A DNA stretch of 57,763 nucleotides from Ignavibacteria bacterium (GCA_016783945.1 JADHVP010000006.1:1-57763); one strand, 5' to 3'. Shown: positions 30,058 to 39,078, numbered from the stretch's first letter. The notes: generated by a model not told the origin, from the sequence alone. Made by a program: numbers and translations.

Positions 30058-30672
30058 TTATTTCACTACGACCATCTTTTTTGTCTCAACGAAATCTCCA
30101 GCTTTTAATTGATAGAAATACACACCACTCGGCAGGGAAGCGGCATCGAATACAATTTCGTATGTTCCGGGTGTTTGGCTTTCGTTAACGAGCATAGTTA
30201 TCTCACGACCGAGTAAATCGAAAACTTTCAATTCAATATTGCCTTTTGTTTTTATATCGTATCTTATGGTTGTTGTTGGATTGAAAGGATTGGGGTAGTT
30301 TTGAGAAAGTGAAAATATTTTCGGTATAATGTTTTCAATTTTGTTTACGAAAACCGTTCCACCGTTAGTGGTCTTTAGAATTGTACCATATTCTCCGACA
30401 ACCCATCCGGTATTTGAATTGGTAAAAAATACAGAGTATAAAGTCCTTGATGTAATTCTTGGTTGAACGAACCAATTATCTCCTCCATTAGTAGTCTTTA
30501 ATATTCTACTTAAATATCCCACAGCCCAACCTGTAAGTTCATTAATAAAATATACATCAAAAAAGGTTTTGTTTACACTACTGTTTTGGGGAAACCATCC
30601 GGGTGACGAATATGAATTGCTTGAAATGAAAAGTAAAGCAATAACAAGAAATGATAGTTTGAGTGTTTTCAC
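30058..30672 (-). CDS. Short secreted Ycf48-like protein, T9SS cargo (paralogue 2)
   Basis: 204 residues. The signal peptide (LSFLVIALLFISSNSYS) and the type A sorting domain (NYPNPFNPTTTIRYDIKTKG ... LPSGVYFYQLKAGDFVETKKM) are close copies of those of paralogue 1. Only two blade repeats remain in between (VYFINELTGWAVGY, VFFTNSNTGWVVGEYG, each followed by LKTTNGG). Two blades are too few for a closed propeller, so it either assembles with others or is an internal-deletion product. An intact reading frame and leader argue that it is expressed. Confidence 0.85.
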   Translation of the reverse strand: MKTLKLSFLVIALLFISSNSYSSPGWFPQNSSVNKTFFDVYFINELTGWAVGYLSRILKTTNGGDNWFVQPRITSRTLYSVFFTNSNTGWVVGEYGTILKTTNGGTVFVNKIENIIPKIFSLSQNYPNPFNPTTTIRYDIKTKGNIELKVFDLLGREITMLVNESQTPGTYEIVFDAASLPSGVYFYQLKAGDFVETKKMVVVK

Positions 30673-30675
30673 GTT

Positions 30676-30722
30676 GAACCCTCCTGTCTTTTATTAATCT
30701 TGAAGTAAATTAAGCATTAAAG
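30676..30722 (-). promoter_or_regulatory. Duplicated leader upstream of Ycf48-like paralogue 2
   Basis: Second copy of the 47-base leader (one mismatch with 29995-30041), with the same AGGAGGG ribosome-binding site. It shows that the tandem duplication included the control region. Confidence 0.75.
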
Positions 30723-30873
30723 TATTTAATTTGCAAGAGAAATATTTATGCTTAGTGTTTTTGATGTTGCCTGTGTGTATTTGAACGAAGTATTTCAGTT
30801 TGAGTTATTTTAGAGTAGTATATCGATGAATTTGCTTCTGTTTAATCTAAAATAGTCGTTGCTCATCTGATTA

Positions 30874-31116
30874 TATCTAAGTATATTTGATAAATATACA
30901 CGCATAAAATTAAATTATACATATATAAAGTTAAATTATACACGTATAATAAATAAATATATACGTATAATTATAATTTATATATGTATATTAATAAATT
31001 ATAATAGTATAATAGTATATTATACATGTATATAATATAAATATACATATATAAAATTAATATATACTTGTATAAAAAAGAAATATACACGTATATTTTA
31101 TAAATATACCTTGCAT
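30874..31116. repeat. 21-bp-phased array of palindromic sites (consensus TATACAYGTATA)
   Basis: Ten 12-base cores start at 30895, 30916, 30937, 30958, 30979, 31000, 31021, 31042, 31063 and 31084, exactly 21 bases apart. Examples are TATACACGTATA (30937 and 31084), TATACATGTATA (31021, a perfect palindrome) and TATATACGTATA (30958). Degenerate half-sites continue the phase at 30874 and 31105. Nearly every G or C of the array falls in core positions 5-9, whereas the 9-base spacers are almost pure A/T. Two helical turns per unit would put all sites on one face of the DNA. It lies in the intergenic region between divergent genes (30672 and 31248). No protein was identified that binds it. Confidence 0.85.
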
Positions 31117-31144
31117 TTAAAACAAAATTACAGTATATTTTGTT

Positions 31145-31172
31145 GTAGAGAAACAAGATTTTGCGTCTCTAC
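31145..31172. repeat. GTAGAGA...TCTCTAC hairpin repeat
   Basis: Imperfect 12-bp stem with a 4-base loop: GTAGAGAAACAA, GATT, then TTGCGTCTCTAC. It is a variant of a GTAGAGACGCAA-type hairpin that I recognise as scattered in many bacterial genomes. It sits just outside the 21-bp array. Confidence 0.55.
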
Positions 31173-31247
31173 GTTGATGTTACTATATAACCGAAGCGTA
31201 AAATATTTCGTTTTTAAGGTATTTTTTCATAATAAAAACAAAAAGGT

Positions 31248-31874
31248 ATGGTCAAAGTTAAATTAGGATTAAAAAACCTTTCTGTACTGAAAAAAATCAC
31301 GAAGGCTAACGCAATAGTCAACCAGATGACGGGAAATCCGAATTTTACGAATCCAAATCCATCACTTGCAAACATGAGTGCTAAGATTAGCGAATTGGAA
31401 TCGGCAAAAGTACAGACGGAAGTTATTAAGAAGCAGTATCATACACAGGTTAATCTGCAAAAAAAGGTTCAGACAGAATTGGATTCGATGATAAAACAAC
31501 TTGCAAGCTATGTTAATAATGCCTCAACAGGTGATTCAAAAAAAATTCTTAGCTCAGGGTTTGCAGTTGCTGCAAAACCGGGGATGGTAAGAGAACTGTA
31601 TCCACCTGAAGATTTTATCGCAAAGACAGGCGATGAAGAAGGGGAGGTCAATTTGTCATGGAAGAAACTCAGGAGAGTCGGCAATCATACTTACCATGCA
31701 TTCGGAAGAAAATATGGTTCACAGGAAAAGTTTAAACTGTTGGCTGGAACTGACCAGAAAAAGGTTGCTATCAAAGGTCTCGAGAGCAGCGGGAAGTATG
31801 AGTTGTATGTGCTGGGTGTGAAGGAAAATGTTCCCGGACCTCCAAGCGAAACGGTTGTTGTGAAGGCAGGGTAG
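31248..31874 (+). CDS. Coiled-coil plus fibronectin-III-like protein, function unknown
   Basis: 208 residues without a signal peptide. The N-terminal 110 residues are helical and probably coiled coil (MSAKISELESAKVQTEVIKKQY, QKKVQTELDSMIKQL). The C-terminal 75 form a fibronectin type III-like domain ending LYVLGVKENVPGPPSETVVVKAG. A second, truncated copy of that end lies at 44637-44870, so this is a small gene family in this genome. Family members elsewhere are known to me only as hypothetical proteins. The 21-bp dyad array lies 130 bases upstream and might control it. Confidence 0.75.
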   Translation: MVKVKLGLKNLSVLKKITKANAIVNQMTGNPNFTNPNPSLANMSAKISELESAKVQTEVIKKQYHTQVNLQKKVQTELDSMIKQLASYVNNASTGDSKKILSSGFAVAAKPGMVRELYPPEDFIAKTGDEEGEVNLSWKKLRRVGNHTYHAFGRKYGSQEKFKLLAGTDQKKVAIKGLESSGKYELYVLGVKENVPGPPSETVVVKAG

Positions 31875-31952
31875 GGGGTTGAGTTAAACTATCTATCTTG
31901 CTTTTGATTTTTTGATAAAGCAATTTTATGATAATAATTAAACTGCTGCGGA

Positions 31953-32960
31953 ATGAAAAATGTACAATCTTTTCTATTCAGAATAATCACAATTTCAATT
32001 TTCTTTTTTATTATTATCAATTCTTCTTATGCACAGAAAGACTCTCTTCTCATAGGCAGAGAGTATAAGATAACTCTCTTTAGCGGTTTTGAAATGACAG
32101 GTACAGTAAGAAGTGTTACACCCGATACCGTAAAGATAAAGACGAAATACAAAACGTTCAACGTTCCGCAGGAGCAAATCGCAACGATTGAAGATTTGCA
32201 ATTAATTAGAACCTCAGGTGACAGTACTCACGTAATCTTTAAACCTGACCCGAACGAATCGCGATTATTTTTAGGATCAACTGGGAAGACATTAAAAGCA
32301 GGGCATGGTTATGTGTCGACGGCATTGTTAATTCCGTGGGTTGCTGTTCTGGCTTTCCCGTTTGCAAATATTGGAATTACTGATTATATAAATTTTGGAG
32401 TTGGTTCTAATATTAGTGCTGGTGCTTTTATAAAAACCTATCCCGACTTAATATTTTTCACTCCCAAAGTCCGACCATTTCATTCTAAGAATGTCAATAT
32501 CTCTTTAGGTTTTGCTCATGTTATTCAATTTAGGCAAACTACTTATGATAATGATAATCATTTCGGATTTCTCTATGGTGTTTCGAGCTTTGACATACAA
32601 AACACTACTCTGTCATGCGGTAGTGGGATTTTTTATGGCTTTGACAACAAAAAGTTAGCTGTACTACCCCATCCACTTTTTATGTTTGCATTTGAATATA
32701 GAAAGGAAAAGGATACTAAACTAATTTCAGAAAATTGGGTGGTTTTTTATGGTGACAACGGTGACGATAGTGACATTGGTTATGTATCTATTTTATCGTT
32801 CGGTATCAGACAGATAAAAGGAAACTTTGCTTTTGATTTATCGGTCCTTGGTTTATTGACAAATGACTTTAGCTTCGATCCCGGTGGAGGTAGCGGAAAG
32901 GAGAGTACAATCTTTGTTCCTATTCTCTGGGGAAGCGTTGCGTATAATTTTGAGTTGTGA
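31953..32960 (+). CDS. Exported protein with SH3/Sm-like N-terminal domain, function unknown
   Basis: 335 residues with a signal peptide ending at YAQ. Directly after it is a small beta domain (GREYKITLFSGFEMTGTVRSVTPDTVKIKTKYKTFNVPQEQIATIED), the pattern of SH3/Sm-like barrels in many exported Bacteroidota proteins. The remaining 230 residues are strand-rich with aromatic and glycine turns and an aromatic end (VAYNFEL), suggesting an outer-membrane barrel. It has no obvious operon partner. No named family is recognised. Confidence 0.7.
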   Translation: MKNVQSFLFRIITISIFFFIIINSSYAQKDSLLIGREYKITLFSGFEMTGTVRSVTPDTVKIKTKYKTFNVPQEQIATIEDLQLIRTSGDSTHVIFKPDPNESRLFLGSTGKTLKAGHGYVSTALLIPWVAVLAFPFANIGITDYINFGVGSNISAGAFIKTYPDLIFFTPKVRPFHSKNVNISLGFAHVIQFRQTTYDNDNHFGFLYGVSSFDIQNTTLSCGSGIFYGFDNKKLAVLPHPLFMFAFEYRKEKDTKLISENWVVFYGDNGDDSDIGYVSILSFGIRQIKGNFAFDLSVLGLLTNDFSFDPGGGSGKESTIFVPILWGSVAYNFEL

Positions 32961-32963
32961 AAT

Positions 32964-32988
32964 TATCTTTGCGGCTTTGCGTGAGAAT
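32964..32988. repeat. CTCACGCAAAG-type dispersed repeat, copy 2
   Basis: Reverse-orientation relative of the repeat at 28694: the minus strand reads TATTCTCACGCAAAGCCGCA. It lies in the 45-base gap between convergent genes. Confidence 0.55.
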
Positions 32989-33005
32989 AAATACTAATTC
33001 AGAAA

Positions 33006-34502
33006 CTATCGCCTCTTATAATACTCCACCTTCACCTTCACCTTATCCGGTATTAAAGAAAAGACCTTCGTGCTTTCGAGTTCAAACCCTAATGAACTCA
33101 TTTTAGAAGAAACCTCATCATAACCGGTTTTATTCAACGCACTGTAATCTGTTATGAACCATAAACTTTTAATCTCAGGCTTTTGAGAAAGTGAATCGTA
33201 TTTTGTGCTGAGTCTCCAGCCGAGGTTCATTGGTGGTTTTAATACTGTCTCGTTATGAGAACAATAATAATCGAACACCCATCCATTGTAATGAGGGTCG
33301 ACCGTAATAACATCGCCATCATCGTAAGACTTTTCTACGTAAGAAATGATACCTCTGTAATCGTTGTTCTTGAAATCGTGCGAAAAGGTTATTGTGGTCC
33401 CAACAATACTCGAGAGTGTGAATATAACAACGATAGCATAAGTAATGTAATTTTTACGGATGCTGAATGAAAAGAAAATAAGTATGATGAGATAATAAGG
33501 AACAATGATGCTTAAATATCTCGAAAGTAGAATGTAGTTCTTAAATGAAATAATGATTCCGATTGCGAGCGGGATAACAAAAAACAATAAAACATAAAAA
33601 GCTATATTGTTATTTGAAACGGGGGAGTTGCTTTTAGATTTAAATGTTTGTATGACGAGTCTTAATCCGAGAACAACGAAGAATATAAATGTAAATAGAG
33701 TAACGTATTTTACTAATGCAAATATAATACTTCCTTCGTAATAGAAATAATATCCAAAGAAAGTTTCTTTAAAGAAAGCAAATGTATTGAGCAAAAACTG
33801 ATAAGTTTCCTGCGGCAATCTCCATGGCTGACCTTTGTTAACCTGATAAAGAAATTTTCCGAACCAGGGTATGTATAAAATCATAACTCCAAGATAGTAT
33901 GGTAAAAAATTCCTAATGAAAGGGAAGTCTACTTCTTTCTTTATAAATATTATTAATAATATTACAGCTTGTGTAAAAAAGATTAAGAAAGCAAAATAGT
34001 GTGTATAAAACGCAAGTACAGTAAAAGCTGAATAGAATAACCCGTTTCGTACATTTGGTTTGCTTAGATAATTAATGAAAAAATAAACAGAACCCAGACA
34101 AAGAAAAAGATTCAGATTGAACATTCTTACTTCCTGTGAATAGTAGATGTTCAGGGGTGATACAGCGTACAATAAAAGAACGAAAAATATTTCGAGGTCT
34201 GTCTTAAAAATTTTCCTGCAGATCATGTAGATAAAAAACATGCCCGTTAAACTAACTATTACACTCAGCATTCTTAAGGAGAACACACTATCGGAAAAGA
34301 GCAACGTCCAGAATTTTAAAACGATGTAATAAAAGGGAGGGTGTATATCTCCCGCAGCCATTTCTATTATTACTTTTAGGTTTGCTTGTGATACATTCCA
34401 CGAATATATTTCATCGAACCAGAGATTTTTTTGTTCAATGAAAATTATCCTTAATACTAAAGCAATTACAAATGGTATTATTATGAGAATTCTATTTTTC
34501 AA
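33006..34502 (-). CDS. Family 39-type membrane glycosyltransferase
   Basis: 498 residues with about eleven hydrophobic segments. The first periplasmic loop has LWFDEIYSWNVS with the acidic pair Asp30-Glu31, and then GDIHPPFYYIVLKFW, the usual pattern of GT39/PMT/ArnT-type enzymes that use polyprenyl-phosphate sugars outside the inner membrane. The acceptor is unknown. It begins two bases after the yjbQ-like gene and is the last gene of the coaX operon. Confidence 0.88.
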   Translation of the reverse strand: MKNRILIIIPFVIALVLRIIFIEQKNLWFDEIYSWNVSQANLKVIIEMAAGDIHPPFYYIVLKFWTLLFSDSVFSLRMLSVIVSLTGMFFIYMICRKIFKTDLEIFFVLLLYAVSPLNIYYSQEVRMFNLNLFLCLGSVYFFINYLSKPNVRNGLFYSAFTVLAFYTHYFAFLIFFTQAVILLIIFIKKEVDFPFIRNFLPYYLGVMILYIPWFGKFLYQVNKGQPWRLPQETYQFLLNTFAFFKETFFGYYFYYEGSIIFALVKYVTLFTFIFFVVLGLRLVIQTFKSKSNSPVSNNNIAFYVLLFFVIPLAIGIIISFKNYILLSRYLSIIVPYYLIILIFFSFSIRKNYITYAIVVIFTLSSIVGTTITFSHDFKNNDYRGIISYVEKSYDDGDVITVDPHYNGWVFDYYCSHNETVLKPPMNLGWRLSTKYDSLSQKPEIKSLWFITDYSALNKTGYDEVSSKMSSLGFELESTKVFSLIPDKVKVKVEYYKRR

Positions 34503-34504
34503 AA

Positions 34505-34924
34505 CTATTCGCCCATGACTTGAACAACTATCCTTCGTGTTCTATTGCGGTTATCAAAATCAATTAGTACTATTTGCTGCCACGTACCGAGTGTCAAATC
34601 CCCATTTACAACCGGAACACTGAGTGATGTTTTAAAGAGTGCTGAACGCAAATGAGAATGACCGTTTCCATCACCCCAGGTGTCATCGTGATGATATCTT
34701 ACAGCAGAAGGGATTAATTTATCCATTAGCTTCGGTATATCTCTTAACAAACCAGGTTCGTACTCTATTGTTGTTATTCCTGCTGTGGAGCCAATTGAAA
34801 AGACAGTGCAAAGACCATTCTTTATTTTGAATCTTTTTAATATTCCAATAACATCATCTGTTATATCTATAATATCACAATTGCCTTTGGAGGATTTGAT
34901 GATTTCTTCGGATAGAGATTTCAT
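34505..34924 (-). CDS. YjbQ/UPF0047 family protein
   Basis: 139 residues, the full family length. The C-terminal half has RYHHDDTWGDGNGHSHLRSALFKTS and LGTWQQIVLIDFDNRNRTR, the conserved His-rich pocket of UPF0047. Members have weak thiamine-phosphate-synthase activity in complementation tests, but their true role is not settled. It lies 19 bases after the PQQ-like gene, in the coaX operon. Confidence 0.92.
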   Translation of the reverse strand: MKSLSEEIIKSSKGNCDIIDITDDVIGILKRFKIKNGLCTVFSIGSTAGITTIEYEPGLLRDIPKLMDKLIPSAVRYHHDDTWGDGNGHSHLRSALFKTSLSVPVVNGDLTLGTWQQIVLIDFDNRNRTRRIVVQVMGE

Positions 34925-34943
34925 AAATTAATTATTTTGAATA

Positions 34944-35825
34944 TTATTTATGCTTTAAGTTTATCGCGATTAATTCTTTTTTTTCTTTAAGATAATAAAC
35001 GTTGTCATCTTTTACAAAAAAGTTATCGGGTACATTGTACGATGAACTTTTATTCATCATATCGTCATACAATTTTTCACCACTGAAAATATTGTATACG
35101 CAAAATCTATTAGTGAATGTTTTTTTTGATCCGCTATCGGGTAATGAAATTGGTTCATAATAGTTGAACATTAGATAATCATCTTTGATAACATACTCGA
35201 TCTTACCTTCTGAGTTTGTGTTGATAATTTCTTTTTCGAAAATCTTTGGTATATCCTCAGGTGTTTCTTCTTTTGAAAATGGAATAGGGTAATTATATCT
35301 TTCAGACGATTGTTCGCCGTATGTGTCATTTCGGATGTTATAAATCTCAGCATGTTCATTTTCATCGAATGTTTTTAAAACCATTCCGTTATTTATGTTA
35401 AGTTTGACAATATCTTTTGTCTCAAATTTTTCTTTGTAAGCATATAGAGTATGGTCTGTATTAAAAAAATACAGGTACTCATTATTCTCCCAGAGTTTTT
35501 TACCAGAGAAAATATCTAATGCTATTATACTTTTATGCTGGGGTAGATCGGGTTTTTCAAAACGATGTAAGAAACAAATTCTTTCATTTAATCCTTCAAT
35601 CGAAATCCAATAGTCTTCATTTTTCAGTTTGTGATTCTTCAGGAATGTTTTCCCGGTCTTAACATTTAATGAAAAGAAATAAACAATCTTTGCTTCATTG
35701 TCTCTTGTTTCACCAACAATAGTATTTTTACCCGCGAAGAAAAACCTCCAGAGATTTCCTTTTTGTGAAAATTTCCAAAGTGGCTTCAGTGTATTTGTAT
35801 TTTTTCTTTTTCCGAAGAGTTTCAT
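34944..35825 (-). CDS. PQQ/WD-like repeat protein, cytoplasmic, function unknown
   Basis: 293 residues without a signal peptide. Several blades with the PQQ-type pattern are visible, for example ALDIFSGKKLWENNEYLYF, VKLNINNGMVLKTF and VYNIFSGEKLYDD, suggesting a beta-propeller. Its start overlaps the coaX stop by four bases. A membrane-anchored protein of similar style lies at 54021. No specific role can be assigned. Confidence 0.7.
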   Translation of the reverse strand: MKLFGKRKNTNTLKPLWKFSQKGNLWRFFFAGKNTIVGETRDNEAKIVYFFSLNVKTGKTFLKNHKLKNEDYWISIEGLNERICFLHRFEKPDLPQHKSIIALDIFSGKKLWENNEYLYFFNTDHTLYAYKEKFETKDIVKLNINNGMVLKTFDENEHAEIYNIRNDTYGEQSSERYNYPIPFSKEETPEDIPKIFEKEIINTNSEGKIEYVIKDDYLMFNYYEPISLPDSGSKKTFTNRFCVYNIFSGEKLYDDMMNKSSSYNVPDNFFVKDDNVYYLKEKKELIAINLKHK

Positions 35826-36580
35826 TCTTGATCTAAGATATAATTAATTCCTTCCAGTACTAAGTTTTTCTCAAGTTTGTTAATCAATTCAGTTTTATCG
35901 TAAATTAAATGTGACAAACCTCCTGTTGCAATGACAAACAAATTCTTGTGCTTCTTTTTTATTTCCTGAATAATTCTTTCAACAGTAAACAAGTTTTGAA
36001 ACCATATACCGGATTTAATATTGTTTACTGTATCATTCGTAATCAATTTAACTTTTGAATCTATTTTTACTTTTGGAAGTGATGTTTTATTGATAAGTGA
36101 TTGAAGTGAAGTTTCTACACCGGGTGTGATCATGCCTCCTTCAAACACACCATTGATTAACAGATTATAAGTTGTAGCAGTACCGAAATCTATTATTAAT
36201 ATTTTTTTTCTTTTTCTATATTTGTAATAAGCTCCCACTGTCGAGCAAATCCTGTCGCTGCCAAGTGTAGAGCTGTATTTTATTTTTATAGGAAGTTTGA
36301 TTTTTTTATTTATAAAAACTGGTGAAGAGCTGAAATATATCTTTACTAAATCGATTATTGCAGATCTTATTTTTAAATCCAATAAAGATATTCCAACCTT
36401 TGTTATCTTATAAATGTCTTTATTTTTATTAACAAAGGTGGATATAATGTCGTTTAATTTTTCAGATTGATACTCCTTTTCGTATTCAATTTTTTTTATA
36501 TTTTTTAAAGAAGCATCTCTTAAACCTATTGCGGCTTTAATGTGTGAGTTGCCGATGTCAATAAGTAAATTATTTTGCAT
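35822..36580 (-). CDS. coaX: Type III pantothenate kinase
   Basis: First step of coenzyme A synthesis. The 252 residues show the ASKHA-fold motifs of CoaX: DIGNSHIK (8-15, phosphate 1), GSDR (107-110, catalytic Asp109), and DFGTATTYN (131-139, phosphate 2) followed by GGMITPG. Length is normal. It heads an operon with the PQQ-like, YjbQ-like and GT39 genes. Confidence 0.95.
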   Translation of the reverse strand: MQNNLLIDIGNSHIKAAIGLRDASLKNIKKIEYEKEYQSEKLNDIISTFVNKNKDIYKITKVGISLLDLKIRSAIIDLVKIYFSSSPVFINKKIKLPIKIKYSSTLGSDRICSTVGAYYKYRKRKKILIIDFGTATTYNLLINGVFEGGMITPGVETSLQSLINKTSLPKVKIDSKVKLITNDTVNNIKSGIWFQNLFTVERIIQEIKKKHKNLFVIATGGLSHLIYDKTELINKLEKNLVLEGINYILDQE

Positions 36581-36597
36581 ATATAAATTATGAAAAT

Positions 36598-36629
36598 AAA
36601 AAAAGCGTAAAAGAATTTTCTTCTACGCT
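36598..36629 (-). terminator. Terminator after the barrel-like gene at 36656
   Basis: A 12-bp stem with one mismatch (AGCGTAGAAGAA against TTCTTTTACGCT on the minus strand) is followed by seven T. It ends the 36656-37234 gene and separates it from the coaX operon. Confidence 0.8.
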
Positions 36630-36655
36630 AATAAAATAGTTTTACATTTTAAAAT

Positions 36656-37234
36656 CTATAAGGGAAATTTTAGACCACCTGTAACAACGAAGCCTTTAAT
36701 ATTTCCGGGATCGTTAATTATTATTTTATATTTCACATCGAGCAAAATAGTATAAGACGTACTAAAATTTTTAAGCTCAAGACCACCACCAACATCAAGC
36801 CCGAGTTTAGTCACATTATCGTTAATTTCGTTGCCATTTATATCAATTGCATCATCATTGTAAAAATTGATTCCTATTCCTCCATCAACATAAGGCTCTA
36901 TTCCAACAGATTCAAATCTTAATCTCATAAGACCTGCTATCTCGAAGTTATTTGCTTTATTAACTTTCCAGTAATTGGCTTGCGGTACAAACGAGAAACT
37001 TTCCGCTTTAACTTCAGCGAACATTCCGACAGCTAAACCTGTATTATCATTCATTACAGCTATGCCGGCGTTAAAACCAAGGCTTACCCGTCCATCAGTA
37101 ACACCCAGATCTAGTTTGCTAAGTTTATTATGTTGTAATGAAATATTTCTTTGAGGATCAGATGTAAATTGTGAATAACTTATGTTAAAGATTATGACAA
37201 TTAATGTGAATGCTAAAAGAATGATTTTTTTCAC
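36656..37234 (-). CDS. Exported porin-like beta-barrel protein, function unknown
   Basis: 192 residues with a Sec signal ending SYSQF. The rest is alternating strands of the outer-membrane-protein beta-barrel kind (VSLGFNAGIAVM, FSFVPQANYWKV, IEPYVDGGIGINFY, LGLDVGGGLELKNF, VVTGGLKFPL), with an aromatic/hydrophobic end. It is a single gene with its own terminator. The role is unknown. Confidence 0.7.
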   Translation of the reverse strand: MKKIILLAFTLIVIIFNISYSQFTSDPQRNISLQHNKLSKLDLGVTDGRVSLGFNAGIAVMNDNTGLAVGMFAEVKAESFSFVPQANYWKVNKANNFEIAGLMRLRFESVGIEPYVDGGIGINFYNDDAIDINGNEINDNVTKLGLDVGGGLELKNFSTSYTILLDVKYKIIINDPGNIKGFVVTGGLKFPL

Positions 37235-37275
37235 GAAGTTTTATTTAGTTTATTTAATGTGATTAAAGCGTATTG

Positions 37276-37932
37276 TTAATTCAAATTTGAGATTTCCATT
37301 TTATTTATTTCGTCTCTTAATTGTGCTGCTTTTTCGTAGTCTTCTTTTGTTACTGCTTCATCTAATTCTATTTTCAATTTTTTTAGTTTCTTTTCTTTGA
37401 CGGATAGATTGGAAGTATCAGATATTTTTGCCTCTTCTTCAAATGATTCCTTGCCCGATAAGATATCACTTTCTTCTTTACCTTCTTCCTTTTTTGAAGC
37501 ATGTTCTTCATATTCGGGGATAAAGCCTATTTCATCCATAATTGCGGATGATACATAAATGGGAGCAGAGAATTTAAGAGCCAGTGCTATTGCATCAGAA
37601 GGTCTTGCATCAATTTCACCGATGCTTTCGGCATCGAATTTTATCCTTGAATAGAAAGTAGAATCTTTTAATTCATTTATCGTAACAGTTTCAACCCGGT
37701 ATCCAAATGTTTCGATTAATGTTCTTAGTAAATCGTGCGTGAGTGGTCTTGGTGGTTTCATTCCTTCGAGTTCGAATGCTATTGCCTGTGCCTCAAACTG
37801 ACCTATAATTATAGGAAGCCTTCTCTCACCGCCAATTTCTTTAAGTATTATTGCATATCCACCACCACTAATTTGTGATGAGAGCGATAAACCAAAAATA
37901 TCAACCTGTATTACATCAACTGAATTTTCCAT
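37276..37932 (-). CDS. Bifunctional-nuclease (DUF151) domain protein with UVR motif
   Basis: 218 residues. The N-terminal 135 residues are the BFN/DUF151 domain: VDIFGLSLSSQ, LPIIIGQFEAQAIAFELEG, RPLTHDLL, and DARPSDAIALALKF. An acidic linker is followed by a C-terminal UVR motif (LDEAVTKEDYEKAAQLRDEI), the short helix pair by which UvrB/UvrC and some regulators bind partners. BFN plus UVR is a known fusion in Bacteroidota and Chlorobi; its role (DNA/RNA cleavage or stress-related binding) is not established. Confidence 0.9.
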   Translation of the reverse strand: MENSVDVIQVDIFGLSLSSQISGGGYAIILKEIGGERRLPIIIGQFEAQAIAFELEGMKPPRPLTHDLLRTLIETFGYRVETVTINELKDSTFYSRIKFDAESIGEIDARPSDAIALALKFSAPIYVSSAIMDEIGFIPEYEEHASKKEEGKEESDILSGKESFEEEAKISDTSNLSVKEKKLKKLKIELDEAVTKEDYEKAAQLRDEINKMEISNLN

Positions 37933-38064
37933 CGAATAATATAAATTGTTAATCTGTTATTTAGTATTTTTTACAAGAAAATGATAATTAAAGTTTCATT
38001 TTCAAAATCAATATAATAAGAATATTATTTAATTTAAAAGGTATTTCTAAAAAAGTAATTTATA

Positions 38065-39078
38065 TTAGTTTGACAATACCTTTTTAAACTCTTCCGTTAA
38101 TGCCGGAAGTATTTCGAAAAGATCTCCGACAATTCCGTAATCAGCAACCTGGAAGATTGGTGCATCTTTATCTTTATTAATTGCAACTATACATTTTGAA
38201 GATGACATTCCTGCAAGGTGCTGAATCGCTCCACTAATCCCGCATGCAATATACAAATTTGGTGAGACCGTTTTTCCTGTTTGACCAACTTGCTCTGAAT
38301 GAGATCTCCATTCTGCATCTACAACAGCCCGTGATGCACCCGTTGCAGCTCCCAGAACATTAGCTAATTCTTCTATTAAATGAAAATTACTTGCTTCCCG
38401 TAAACCTCTTCCCCCTGATACTATCTTATCTGCTTCGCTTACATCGAGCTTTTCATTCGATACGACTACTTCTTTTATGTTGATCTTGAAATCACCTTCA
38501 TTAATGTTTAGAGAACCTGTGTCTATCTTTTCAATTTCAACATCTTCACCATTTAGCTTTTCAGGTTTAAATACGTTTGGTCTGAGAGTAAGAACAACGT
38601 TGTCTGAAATAAACTTTACATCGATTATACTTTTACCGGCATAAACAGGTCTTCTTGCGGTAATCTTACCATCGTTGACTATAACATCAATGCAATCCGG
38701 ACTTATTGCTGAGTCTGTTTTAATTGCTACCCTTGGTGCTAAATCTTTGCCCATAGCAGTTGCAGATATTAATACGATGTTAGCTCCTTTTAATTTTGAA
38801 ACCTCACTAATTGCTTTGGCAAACGCAGTATTCGAGTAAATACTATTGCTGTTTGGATTTTTTGAGTTCAACTCTTCTGAATCAACGAGTATGACTTTCT
38901 TCGCACCATAAGCTCCTAACTTTTTTATTTCATCATCATTGTTAGAGCTTATCGTTAAAACATCGAACTCGCATCCCAAATCACCGGCTAATTTTTTTGC
39001 AACAGATACCACTTCAAATGCTGAATTCTTAAACTTGTTTTCTTTTGCTTCGACGAATGCTAATATTTTGTTAGCCAT
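38065..39078 (-). CDS. etfA: Electron transfer flavoprotein alpha subunit
   Basis: 337 residues. The C-terminal FAD-binding domain is unmistakable: EWRSHSEQVGQTGKTVSPNLYIACGISGAIQH, AINKDKDAPIF, ADYGIVGDLFE. Paired with EtfB it takes electrons from acyl-CoA and other dehydrogenases and passes them to a membrane quinone oxidoreductase. The Fe-S protein at 26566 is a possible acceptor. It lies 63 bases after etfB. Confidence 0.95.
   Translation of the reverse strand: MANKILAFVEAKENKFKNSAFEVVSVAKKLAGDLGCEFDVLTISSNNDDEIKKLGAYGAKKVILVDSEELNSKNPNSNSIYSNTAFAKAISEVSKLKGANIVLISATAMGKDLAPRVAIKTDSAISPDCIDVIVNDGKITARRPVYAGKSIIDVKFISDNVVLTLRPNVFKPEKLNGEDVEIEKIDTGSLNINEGDFKINIKEVVVSNEKLDVSEADKIVSGGRGLREASNFHLIEELANVLGAATGASRAVVDAEWRSHSEQVGQTGKTVSPNLYIACGISGAIQHLAGMSSSKCIVAINKDKDAPIFQVADYGIVGDLFEILPALTEEFKKVLSN

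Noticed and set aside
30874-31116. CRISPR array
   Set aside because: The repeated part is only 12 bases and palindromic, spacers are 9 bases of A/T, and no cas gene is present.
30971-31156. Minus-strand open frame of 61 codons through the 21-bp array
   Set aside because: The period of 21 is a multiple of three, so a tandem repeat without stops stays open by arithmetic. The product is a low-complexity Tyr/Ile string with no ribosome-binding site.
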